A stretch of DNA of 64,000 nucleotides from Ctena decussata. Lineage: Eukaryota > Mollusca > Bivalvia > Lucinida > Lucinidae. The position numbers and the translations under genes are program-made. How positions within the stretch are numbered: the stretch's first letter is position 1; the number at the start of each line of letters is the position of its first letter. Of the stretch, positions 11,714 to 24,000 are shown in pieces. The notes beneath the pieces were generated by a model. That model was not told where the DNA came from, ran no database searches, and worked only from the letters and a program-made list of their open reading frames with translations. The stretch lies in the NCBI GenBank assembly GCA_963989385.1, contig OZ022506.1, positions 63,189,434 through 63,253,433 of the forward strand, given 5' to 3'.

Positions 11714-12145
11714 ACAGGGTATAATCGATTCCGCTAATTTTCGCTTCCTGCAGAGATTTTACATCATGTTTGGCTTCTGCCGAGACTATCCGCGAGTTCT
11801 TTTTTCCTGCCGAGAGTCTCTGCAGGAAGCAAGAGATCACGGACAGTCTCGGCAGAAGCCAAATATGATGTACAGTCCGCAGAGACTGTCCGCGATATCT
11901 CTTGCTTCCTGCAGAGACTTCTGTCCTCGAAAATTGGCTTCCTGCCGAGACTGTCTGCATGACTCTGCTTCCTGCCAAGAGTCTCAGCAGGAAGCAGAAT
12001 CATGCGGACAGTCTCAGCAGGAACCATTTATCATGTGCAGAAGTCTCAGCAGGAAGCAAGAACTCGCGGACAGTCTCGGCGGAAGCCAAATATGATGTAT
12101 AGTCTCTGCAGGAAGCGAAAATCAGCGGAATCGATTATACCCTGT
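11714..12145. mobile_element. Nested fold-back element (~430 bp)
   Basis: The outer arms are a 43-bp near-perfect inverted repeat (11714-11756, 12103-12145) that starts ACAGGGTATAATCGATTCCG. Inside, several smaller palindromes reuse the words CTTCCTGCAGAGA, CTTCTGCCGAGACT and GACAGTCTC, so the element can fold into a chain of hairpins. Six overlapping short frames on both strands are by-products of this symmetry. Confidence 0.85.
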
Positions 12146-12598
12146 GGTATTGTTCTGTTTGAACATTCAGTCTGGGTCCAAATTTCACGGGGAAATGTCA
12201 CTGGTCAGTTTAATTCTTAGCGAGGGTTACCGTGTGCCCGGATTTGTCCGTTCTGGCCCAGATAAGTTGTGACTTTTTTGTTTGTTTTTTTGTTTGTTTG
12301 TTTTCTAGGCTTGGAAGTTAAGAAAAATAGAAGTCATGTATAGTTTCTAAGCGTAGAAGTTCTATTATAGAGTTAGTCTAAATAGTAGTTAATGAATCCC
12401 ATTGAATTCAGAAATCGAGACGTTACGATATGTTATGTAAAAAATTGACCCAGATAATGTGGGACTTCTTTATGGTTCCCGTCTTCTGCGCATCGATTCG
12501 GGCAGGATCGAGACATTCACAATATTAACTTAGTAATTTAGCAGTGAAGAGTTTTATTGTTTTAAGCTATTATAAAACTATTTTAAATAGGCCAACGT

Positions 12599-12796
12599 AC
12601 AATCTGCGGTTGTACGCGTATTGAACAAGTCATGAATATTCATTTTATTATTGTTCGCGTCTCCCGCGTCGAGACGCGTCAGGGCGCGTCTAGACGCGTC
12701 TGATGCGCGGTTCTAGGTGATACGCACGCAGCACGCGCATGCAACGCGGTACGAACGCGTTTTTGGTGTACAAATACGTGAGCGCCAGTGTATACC
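12599..12796 (-). repeat. CpG-rich repeat, inverted partner of 1-260
   Basis: Dense in ACGCGTC words. 12766-12792 is the perfect reverse complement of 136-162. Confidence 0.6.
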
Positions 12797-12999
12797 TGTG
12801 TATTACTGTATGTGCGTCATCCTCAGAAGTGTGCATTTAATGTCATAATTAAAGGCGAATTGGAAGGGTTTCAGTAATTTTGCCTCCTTCTTGATGAGGG
12901 TCACCTTTTCATAAACTCCTTGGCAGCATTTTTTCCTTTAGGAACTGATCCCATTTCGAAAATATGTCATCCAGGGAAGCAAATAGGAAAACCCAAATA

Positions 13000-13212
13000 A
13001 GCTGCGTCACGAGAAAACCAACAAAGTGGTTGTGCGCCCAGCGCAGACTTAGTTCAGCCTGGACATCCGCCTAGTCTGAGCAGAGTCTTCCCTAAGCGCT
13101 TAGAGGGTAGCTAAGAGTCTAAGCTACCTTCATGCGGACAGCGAAGACTCTGATCAGACTGGGCGGATGCCCAGGCTGATCTGAGTCTGCGCTAGGCGCA
13201 CAACCACTTTGG
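13000..13212. mobile_element. Fold-back MITE family F, copy 1 (diverged, right end missing)
   Basis: The F family folds over nearly its whole ~236 bp: CGCAGACT..CAGATCAGCCTGGGC in one arm, GCCCAGGCTGATCTGAG in the other. Here the left end reads GCTGCGTCACGAGAAAACC and the right arm stops at ACAACCACTTTGGG, short of the usual GTCGCGGCTC. Confidence 0.85.
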
Positions 13213-13229
13213 GATTGCCAATTCACCTT

Positions 13230-13412
13230 AAGGACTGAGTGAGTGTACTCGATTTTAACTTCCCACCATTAACTAGGTCATATGGAGACGGGACCTCGGT
13301 TTAACATCTCATCCGAAAAAAAAAACAACAACGGAGAAGCTGGAGATCCAACTTGCGAACCCTGGATTGGTAGTCCAGTCTGTTATTCACAACACTACCG
13401 CTGCTTCTAATT
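13230..13412 (-). mobile_element. tRNA-derived SINE-like repeat
   Basis: On the minus strand, AGCAGCGGTAGTGTTGTG, GACTGGACTACCAATCCAGG and GGTTCGCAAGTTGGATC form a tRNA-like head. A poly-T/A stretch and GTTAAACCGAGGTCCCGTC follow. No target duplication was identified. Confidence 0.55.
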
Positions 13413-13486
13413 CACCTGAGGGCAATGATGGGCTTATCAAACTATGTTTGGCTCAGAATCGGCTCAAACTTCTGTATTATACTTAC

Positions 13487-13693
13487 CCACAGAGAAAGGA
13501 ATAAGTGCATCATTTTTCAATATCTTTCCAGACTTGTTTATAAACCTCTCAGGGTTGAATGTTTCTGGATTACTCCAATATTTTGGATCGTAGCTAACAG
13601 AATATAGAAGAGGTATCACCATTGCCCCCTCCGGTATTTTGTACCCTCTTAGAAATGTATCTTTCATTGTTCTGTGTAGTACCGCGAAAGGCA
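13487..13693 (-). CDS. Gene A exon 7 (PERF region)
   Basis: 207 bp, same as B exon 7. It encodes HRTMKDTFLRGYKIPEG, YSVSYDPKYWSNPE and FNPERF, ending FSVG. The acceptor is TTTCAG|TGCC and the donor G|GTAAGT. The first codon is split with exon 6 (T+TG, Leu), where gene B has Ala. Confidence 0.94.
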
Positions 13694-15033
13694 CTGAAAT
13701 AGACATTGAACATGTTAATTGCAGTACAAAAAAACAGCGATGATGACCGAGGAAACCAATTAGCAGGACCTAGTCATTACTAGAGAATACAAAAGGGCAA
13801 TAGTACACAGTTCCGAGCCACACCCAGAATGCCACTCAAACTCACCTGATAGTGTATATCTGACCATTGTAACGACGACTTCGCACATGGCATATTCTCA
13901 CAAACGAAATCGCACGTTGTTCAAGTCTTACATAAGTCTGTGATTTTGCATTACAGTTAATGGAGGGGTGTATACCTGTTCAAAGTAGGCGTGGTTTTCG
14001 ACACAATCAACTGACTGCTATTATCCCATTCTGTCACGGTCGATAACTTTATTTTCATCTTTGATTGCACGATGGAAAGCGGGCCTAATTCTTTTTGAGC
14101 CGCGACACGAGAAAACAAACAAAGTGGTCGCGCAGTCTGATCAAAGTCTACTAGTCTATACACTGTTTGCCATTCCATCTGCATCTTTTTAGCATATTAC
14201 TGCATTGCTAATCCAAACAGTTACATTTTCGCGACAAAAAGAGGATCTTACACGCAAGTGTGGTCATTTTGTCTGGGATTTATGAAACGAGCCTTCGGAA
14301 AGTTTAATAAATTTCACATGAAATGACCACGAGTATAAGATTCTGTTTATCTTACAGATGCAGAAGCTAGAGTTTTTTATTTTCAGCTGGGATTGGCAGT
14401 GTGCATTTAACAGGCATATTGCTATAGTATTGAGCCGGCATTGTTACTTATTTCTATATGAGCCGCGACACGACAAAACCAACAATGTGGTTGTGCGCCC
14501 AGCGCAGACTCAGATCAGCCTGGGCATCCGCCCAGTCTGATCAGAGTCTTCGCTGTCCACATGAAGGTAGCTCAGTCCCTTACCTACCCTTTAAGCACTT
14601 AGCGAAGAGTCTGACCAGACTGGGCGGGTGTCCAGGCTGATCTGAGTCTGCGGAGTGCGCACAACCACATTGTTGGTTTTCTCGTGTCGCGGCTCATATC
14701 TACTAGTCGCTGTATCGCCCCACAAAGTCAATTAAAAACCACTTACAAATGTTACCAAGTCTCTGAATCTCCATCACTGTGGCATCAACGTACGGTAGCT
14801 TTGTTCTGTCTGCGTACTCTATTGGTTTGTCTCCTACAACCTAGAGGTAATATATAAAAACATGTTTCAGACTGTTCCCATAGGGTTAGTAAAATATGAG
14901 CCTGTACAACTGTAAATTTGATAAAATGCAAGATATATAAATATGCATTTTCGAAAAATAGGATATTACAGAAATTGGTTAACATGAATTTAAGTAATTG
15001 TGTCATATACAAGGTAGAAAAAAGTGTGTGTGT

Positions 15034-15081
<48 letters not shown>

Positions 15082-18000
15082 GTAATAGATGTTATGTCAC
15101 TATAAGTCCTTTGACGTAACCGGAAGCAGAAAAATTTGCTTCAAATTTTCGACGATACATTTTTATTAGCACCAGCCAGCCACATGTATCACTGGCTGTA
15201 AACTACTGAAAGTTTGAATGTATGATATCTGACGTATTAAATTAATGTACTCGTAAGATATAATGTACTACTGAAACACAGACGAACCCTCCACCCCCCC
15301 CCACCCCGCAAAAAACAAACAAAAAAAAAAAAAAAAAAAAAACATCTGACTCTATTTCGATTACGAGTAAAATGTTGTGTCTAAAGAAATGTCAAAATGA
15401 GGACAGTTTATACTTAAAAAATACATACGCATGGGCATATGCACATGTATATAAAACACATATAGAGCGACTGACCTGTTCTATTTCCTTTTGACATTTC
15501 TCTTGTATATCCGGGTGTTCGATCATGAAGAGCATAGCCCAGTCTAGTGTTGTAGACGTTGTTTCAGAACCAGCTAGAAACAGGTCCTGAATCACTCGTA
15601 ACATGTTACCCTCTGAAGTTGATAATATAGATTAAAATAAGTACAAAATATAGCCTGCAAAAAAATCAAATATAGTCTGATTTCATGATTACGATCTAAG
15701 AAAACCGTAGCCTGTTTCAACCTGGCCTCCTTAATGCATTGCATGCATACGTGGGCAGGAAACCCCATCTCCATGTTTTCTTCTGCTTATGACTCCACTG
15801 CATGATTCCATTGCTGACATGTCAAGCAATTTCCTACGCAAAAGGGGCTTATGGGTAATGAGGGTCTAGAAATGTCTTGCGTACGCGGCAAAATTTGCCT
15901 TTCCTAAGTTGAGACCACCAGTCATTTAATTAATGCATGAGCAGCATAGATGCCGAATGGTTTGCACGTGTCTCTCAAGGATCAATGGTGCGAAAGTATT
16001 TACAAAAATAAGTCGAGATGGTTTCCTGAGATGGTTTCCTGACATGGATACGTGCATCACGTGCCAGACTGAATCAGACCAACCAAATCGGAAAATATCG
16101 TCACTGACCGACAGACAGGGTTGTCTGTCGTTGCTACCTTCGTTTAACACCGGTTCCCGACTTGGTAAAGTTTATTACAGAAAACGACATTTGTCGGTAA
16201 AAATGATATTATAATACGGCAGATACTTGTTATTATGGTTCTTATAACTTAAACTTGGGTAATTCTCACAAAGTTATAACTTTCAGTTTGCCGATAAGAA
16301 GGTCAGTAGTTTAATCGCTGACCTGCTGATCTAGCTGCCCCGGTTTCGAGATCCGCTTAAAACGTAAATCTTTTCAATCGTAAACGTTGTTCCATTGCAT
16401 GCAGTCTTTCATTGTCACCCACCCATCGTCCTGATATGACTGAAATACTGTTAAAAAGGTCATAACATCGCAATTCATCTATCATCAATCCATCCATTGC
16501 CGATAAAACGCGTTTGCTTGATTTTTTAGGGACATTAATAATTTACAACAATGTAATTTACTTAATATACAAATGCTGCATGTTTTCCCATTACATGCAT
16601 TAACGCCTTCCTGCAAAACTTTCTGCTTGTTACGGAATCATAAACTGGAAGGAATAGCTGATCTTATTTGAAAGTAAACTAACTGATGAATCTCATTTTA
16701 AGATAAAAAACAGGGTGTTCGTAATCTATGCTGTAGCGTTTGATTGTCATACGCAAAAATTGTCAACGTGGCCAGGACAAGTTATGATAAAGCTACACGT
16801 ATGCACATGCTGATTTGATTTCTTGTTGCATGCGCATGCAATGCATTACATTTTTTCGTGCCTGCTCCATTATTGCATTATCACAATCATGAACTCTACA
16901 GCGCACTATATCCTTACTGCGTTTACACGGGCAAAGTTTCTGTGACAAAGAGGGTTTGACACAGAAAAATGTGCTCGTGTAAATGCCAAAATATGACGAT
17001 GCTTCTTTGACAAATATATATGGTAAAGCTACTTCGATACATTAAGTTTGTCCGTGTAAACGGACAACTTTGCTAAAGATTATGTAACAAAGAACTTTGC
17101 TATAAGCGTGGAAAATGTGACAACGATTTTGTTTCATTATTGCAGGTACTGTAAAACACTTATATTTGGCGGCAGCAAAATTTGGCGGTTTTTATAAACA
17201 GACCTTTCGGCGGATTTTTATTTTGGCGGTTTTGTGATTTACAAAAAAAATGCCGAAAGCAAAAGAAAAACAAACGGAGATAGATGCCATAGTCGAATAG
17301 CCCATTTGAGTCCTAGTTCTAAATTGGCATTCTTTAATTATAATTGCAGTGATTACAATTCTATTCCATCTGTTAACATTACACTGGTTATTGTGTTGCT
17401 TCTGATTTAATTAAATTGGTTTAGGTACCAACTAGCTTGACATAAACGTCGCTACACTCCATTTCACCTTGGTGTTCCACTTGGACTTTGCCTCTACTAA
17501 TGCATATGATGTGTATTTGTCTTGCTATTATAATGGGAGAAATACATCTCTCAATAGTTAAGTTTCCCCTTGATGAGCAGTTTAATTGGCGGCATTTTAA
17601 TTTGGCGATTTTCTTCTTTTCCGCCAATATCGCCAGAATAAAATGACCGCTAAATATAAGTGTTTTACAGTATTACTTTGACGAGTAATATTTGGTCGTG
17701 TGAACGCTGCAGCACATATTTCATTACCAAAGTTTGTTTGACAAAGATTCTATGTCACATTTTCTTTAACAAATAATTTGCTGCGTGTGAATGCAAACTG
17801 TTTGGCATACTTTCTTTGTTAAAGTTTCTGTGATATAGAACCTTTGCTCCTCGTGTAAACGCGGCCTTACGGTGCAGTAAATTGTTTGTGCACACAATCT
17901 AACAAATTACATGTAGCATAACAATCTAACAAATTACATGTAGCATACACAGTGACATAATACGATATTCGTCAACGGTTAGCGATCTCTAACAATTTGT

Positions 18001-21000
18001 CTTTACCCGCCATTACGAGTCTATAGAATGTATTCATTTTGTTTTCAATACTTGTAAATGTTTCCTTTGTTTCGTCTTTGTTTTCTTTTGAGCTTTGTAT
18101 GTAAAGATCCACAAAATCTCTGATGTTGTTCCCATCATATGTGTCCTCATGTTCTTTGATTTTCTCCAGCATAAATGCCCGAATTTTGGCAGAAGCCTTT
18201 TCTCGTTGTAGATCGGCTTTGTCCATCTGAAACAGAAGAAAGAGGTGCTCATTTGTATACGAATCGCTATCTAGATATTACAGTAACTGGAGAAGTCTGA
18301 CTTGAAGCTTTATGGCATTTTTGTTTTCGTTGTTCGTACGTCTATCTGCCATTCTCAGTCTGCCAGTTGCACATTTCAAATGAGCAACAGTTTTAAAACA
18401 CCACCAAAAAAATAAATTTTACATTTCGGGATAGCTGACTACCATACTAGCTCAATCTGGAGAAAGACTTCTGAATGTTCCCTCTAATCATAGAGCCCTT
18501 GGGGAGTAACTAGAAAATAAGAAAGAATCCCAAACCAATCATGTTTTGGCCCATAAGCATTGATCAATATACAAGGTTCGAAGTTTTAAATTCCATGGAA
18601 TTCTCGTACTTGAGAAGCAATGTTTTATACGTAGCAATGCTTTATCTTTTTTCCTAAGCGAGTCGAACACAAAGATGCGCTCGACCTTGTTCATGAGTCT
18701 GCATACACAAACACGGCGCACATTGATGGACAATTTCAATAAATGTGAGTAGACTAACGTATAGACCTACCTTTGACTTTGAAAATGGGGTAAAGGTCAT
18801 CAAAATGTAGTAAACTCTTGAGATTTTCCTGAAGGTATATCTATGAAAGTAAAGTGGAAACACACAGTTGCCATACAATAATCGACTGTCTAAAGTAAAC
18901 ATTAGACAAATGAAGAAATATAGTCTAACTTTCTTTCATATCTTGTTTGGAAGTAATTTAATCGAAGTTTTCAGAATATGCAAGCACGGTACAGAATTCA
19001 AGCTGTATGCACTGGTTCATGCTTTTTGAAGATGTATTTGTATACCTGTCTTGATAGCAGTTTCACTATCCAAGCTGGGAAATAGTTAACAGGACTGGCA
19101 GGCCCCTGACCACTAATAAATACATTGGTAAAGTTGCGAACCATTTCAAAATCAGGATCATCGTAGTCATACCTGCAAAGAAATAATACAGTGTACAGGA
19201 CGATTAAAATCATTTATCATATGACGTCGCATCTGAGAGTGTAATAAAGCCATGCATTAAAAACGATAATCCACTAGTGGATTAAATATGCAAATTACGT
19301 CGTAACGTTATGCGTTGACATCCATAAAACGTCGCGTTTTCTAATCGCGAAATCATGACGTTTTGTGCAAAAATTGCTAATAAATGCGATAAATAGAATC
19401 TTGCATTCGTGCTCCTGTATTATTGAATTTATTAAACTCGTTGGCGAAAACGATAAGATGCTCGGCAGAGCCTCGCATCTTATCTTTTTCCCCAACTCGT
19501 TTAATAAATTCAATAATACATGAGCACTTATGTAAGATCCTCTATTTCTGCGCTGATTCCCAGTGTGTCTATCTCTGTAAACTATAAAAGCAATTCTCGT
19601 CAACGCTTGCATATACATAATACAGTTACCAGCTTGTCCTGAAAATCTGAAAGCCGTTTTGAATGGTCAAACAATTTTAAAGCAAAATTAAGTAAATCAT
19701 CTCATACATGGCTGTTTGATTTATTTTTGCAAGTATTTTGATGCTTAAAATAATTTACGCTATAACCACAATAAGCTGGCTTGGTCAGTGAATAATGTTT
19801 TTGGTATTCCTTATGAACCGACGCAGGCAAACCGATTATTCGTGCTTCAACTGCTCAATTTACTTCAAAAGATCTTTTTTTTCTAATAATTTAGTCATCA
19901 CATCAGCTTTACGACCTTATCTTTCGATTTTTCATCGTTATGAGAATTGAAAAGACACGACAAGGCGTTAAAGATTTGCAAAAATATTTGTCTGGAAACC
20001 ATCAAATGACACCCTGTTATTTGATATGGTGTTGTTTCATTTACATGATATTTTCTTTCTGATTTTGAATGTATGTTCCAGTGACGCTAAAGATCCTTAA
20101 GGTAGCGTGACGGATGTTGCATTTTTCAGTATCTCAAATGCTGATTGATCTGACCGAAACTCATGAATTTCTTGCCGAAGAGCCTCCTTTTTCAGATCAT
20201 TATGCCCCGGCTTCAAAAAGAGTGTGTGTGTGTGGGGGGGGGGGGGGGGAGGGGGGGGGGGTATACTGCTATATTCTTTTCCGTTTCTTTTGTCATCTCT
20301 TCTTCCATTTTCATTTCGTCACGTTTCATTTTCGCTTTAGTGTTAGAATTTCACAGCAGAAACATAGCCATATTCTTCAAATGTGGTACACTCTGCTAGC
20401 ATTGCATGTCCTCTTGTATTTTAGAAGATTGCCCTTGTTGGCGTTATTATTTTCTGTATTTGATCATTTGTCTTTATCTCTATGTTTATTGTAATGAGAT
20501 ATTTCGTAACATATTTCACCGTAATTCCTCAAGGTAGGACGTTCAGATTTGATATACAGATAGACAACGGCAAGTTGTATAGTGGTATTGATAATTAGCT
20601 ATTCCCTCTTATTCTGCAACGTGTTTGCCCAGATTTCCTTCCTCTCCATGCTTTGAATTGTGAAAGTTTTTGTATTAGATTTCATATAAGCTGTTCAGGG
20701 AGGGTGTACATATATGAGCCCCAACACGGAAAAAGCAACACAGTGGTTCTGCGACCTGTGCATACTCAGATCAGCCTGGGCTCCAACCACGTCTGCTCGG
20801 ACTCTTTGCTAAGCGTTTGAAGGGTAGCTAAGGGTCCAAGCTACCTCCATGCGGACAGTGAAGATTCTGATCAGACTGGGCGGATGCCCAGTCTCATCTA
20901 AGTCTGCGCTGGGCGCACAACCACATTGTTGGTTTTCTCGTGTCGCGGCTCATATGGTATTCAAGTTCTATAGTGCATAATGGGATAGAGAGCTAGCCTT

Positions 21001-24000
21001 CTCCTGATTACTTTATTTCCTACATTTGTTCAATTATGTTTCTGTCCTTGCTTTGACTAGTGAAATATTGCACAATATATTTCATAGCAACTGTTCAAGA
21101 TAGCATGCTCATATTTAGTAAACAAATCAAGAACGGTTTAATATATCGTGGGAATGAAATCAGCTTTCTACTTTTATTACCTATATTTCTTTCTTTCCAT
21201 TCTCTTAATTAATTAGTAGTAGTATGAAACACATGCTTTTTATAATGATTAATCCACACTTTGTTTGCTGCCCCAAACTCAAATTGATATTAATATAAAT
21301 CTTATTGCAATTTTCAGTGTTTGACAAAGTCAAACAATTGACTATTAGTTGTTTTCATTTTGTGACTGTTAAATGTTTGGTTTCAGACAACATTGATGTA
21401 TTTTAATATGTTTGTATTTAGCCTTTAAATGTTTGGTTTCAGACAACATTGATGTAGTTTAATATGTTTGTATTTAACCCTTAGTCTGTTGATCCAGTCA
21501 ACTTATAATAATCTGATTCTCAGCTATTCTGATATCTTCTGTCATTTAAGTGTGTAGAACCTGATTACTTGGCTTTTTCAGGACCTACACAGTTAACAAA
21601 GACAGAACACTCTGGATCAGCACAACAGGGGTTAAGCTATATGATTAGACAACATCAAAATATTGTAAATAGTGTTAAGAAGTAGAAGTATATTTGTTTA
21701 GATATTCATAGAGGGCCTCAGGGAAGATTGGTTTTGCCAACTGTGTCTTACCCTTTCAAAATAAAGACATGACTTACTTACTTACCTACTTAATGCAACG
21801 AAAAAGCTTAACAGATTTCACAAGATAGAATACTTATAGTTCGTATAAAGATTGACAACGACACATTGCATGTTTGATTAAAAATCAGCTCTTCCGTTTA
21901 TCATTCTCCGTATTTGTTTATTTTCTGTCACCCCATGCTGTGAACAGCGACGAGTTTCTTTCGTAGTAGATTTACACCAGGGGCCGTATTCATAAAACGA
22001 CTTAAGTCATTGCTATGCTGTTGCTAAGGCTAAATTTCTTTGAAGGAGATTCCCTACAACTATGAAATTTGCTCTGGAGGAACAATCTTTTTTAGACTGT
22101 TCCTCCAGAGCAAATTTCATAGTTGTAGGGAATCTCATTCATACAGTTTTAGTCGTAGCAACAGCATAGCAACCATTTAAGTCGTTTTATGAATACGGCC
22201 CCAGACACTCCCGATAGGCTATTTACGGTTAGTATAATAATATTAAGAACGACCAATTATGTTTTCGAGAAACTCATAATCAGCTTTCTCCTGATTGTGT
22301 TCCTATTTATCTGCTCATATAATTTATCTGTCTCAACATTCTTTTAATTGTGATTCGTTTTTCGTAACGTATTTCACTGATACACTTCCCGGTAGAATAT
22401 TCATATTTTGTACAGGTATTATAAACGACAAATGTATGGTCGGTTGAGAACCAGCCTTTTTTCTCATAATTCTTCGTTGTATTTGTATATTTTTTGCACA
22501 ACACATCTTCAAGCTAGGAAATTCATATTTTATTAGTTAATTGATTTAAACGCCTTGTTGGCGTTTTTGTCAATTTTATTGTCTACGGCCATAGGCTTAG
22601 ACTATCTAGTAGTAGCTTTTGACACGGAAGTACAGCAATTAGTTACCCACAGTGCAGCTTGACCTATATGCAAGTGAGCGCTGCTCGCATAGCTGTCGTG
22701 AGCAGTCATTAGCTGTTCGCATAGATGTCGTGAGCAGTCATAATCGCATAGGTAGCAGAATGTATCGCAAGGTATAGGTGAATAAATGACTTGTGATTTT
22801 ACGGCCTTTAAACTGTATTTCAATCATGGAATTGTGTGGAATCTCCAATGGAGAATTTAGTGTCGGCTTTAGATACATAAACAAAAGATTTATTTCAGAT
22901 TTTTTGTGGGTGCAATAGTTTATTTGATAAGCATCAACTATTAATGGTTGCAAAGCGTAGACCAAGCTTTTGTGAAAGCTATGCCTTTTATGTTTGAAAT
23001 AGCGTTTAACAAATATGCAATGGCTATACTTACCTCTCTCCAAATATAATTCCATAAATGACATTTCCGACGATATTCTGGAGTAATGGAGCAATAATCA
23101 GAGGTTGATTCTTCTTCCTTTGTAGTACATTAGCAGCTGCGTTGATTTCAACCATTATTTTGTCTTCGATTGAGGATTTCCCTACCCCGAAATCACGCAA
23201 GGTTTGGAGGGTAAAGCGTCGCATCGTCTTCCAATGGTGATTGTATCTTTGGAAAAGTACACCTTAAACATATTAAAAATCCAAAACTCAATTCAAACCT
23301 GGAAATTAACCCATTTATGCCTTTTGGACTCTTCTGCATGTATCTGTATATATTGGACTAGTCCATTTTCCATTTAAGGGGCGTCAGTTTTAGTTTATTT
23401 TTCGATTTTTTGTTTTATTTTGAGGAAAAATATCCATTTGTTGTGTGCAAAAAGTGTAGACCCTGATCAGACGCCGCGTTTGCGGCGCCTGATTTGGGTC
23501 TGCACTGTTTGCCTTTATCCCAATTTTGAGGCGCTAGGCATTAACGGGTTAAAACTTCAAGCTTTTGTAAATAGGCCAGCCAGCCTGTAATAAAGCTATT
23601 TAAATTGTGTGTATTAAAAGCATATTGTTGCACAAAATATATATTTTGGTTGACTGATTGTTCGGATTTAACGGCTCTTTGAGACAGTATTTCAGTCTAT
23701 ATCGGGACGCCTCCCAGAGAGAGAGGGAGAAAGAGGAGAAATGATAGACGAGAGAAAAATGTCCAAACAACTCCTCCCATCCGCACCTACTGCAAGCACG
23801 GTAGGCCCTTGCCCTACAACGTTCCAATTTAGTAGAACGCCCCGGCTCTGGAAGCTACGCACAGCACCATCGCACTACCCGACCACCCCCTTTTTGTGTT
23901 GAAGTAGTCTAGAAGAACTGATTGAGTTATCACAAAACTCTTGAAGGAACCAGTATGGAAACATGATGAACATGGAACTAAATGACTTGAGAATAATTGC

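Noticed and set aside
11712..12220. Cluster of overlapping frames with SLGRKQ / CRDCL repeats as a repeat protein
   Set aside because: Frames appear on both strands because the DNA is a nested palindrome; no conserved start or splice signals.
13487..13693. Gene A as a pseudogene because exon 8 is missing
   Set aside because: Not concluded: seven exons are open with good splice sites and the last exon may lie outside the window.
20114..20494. 126-codon open frame as a gene
   Set aside because: Crosses a GT/poly-G repeat and encodes a low-complexity F/L-rich peptide.
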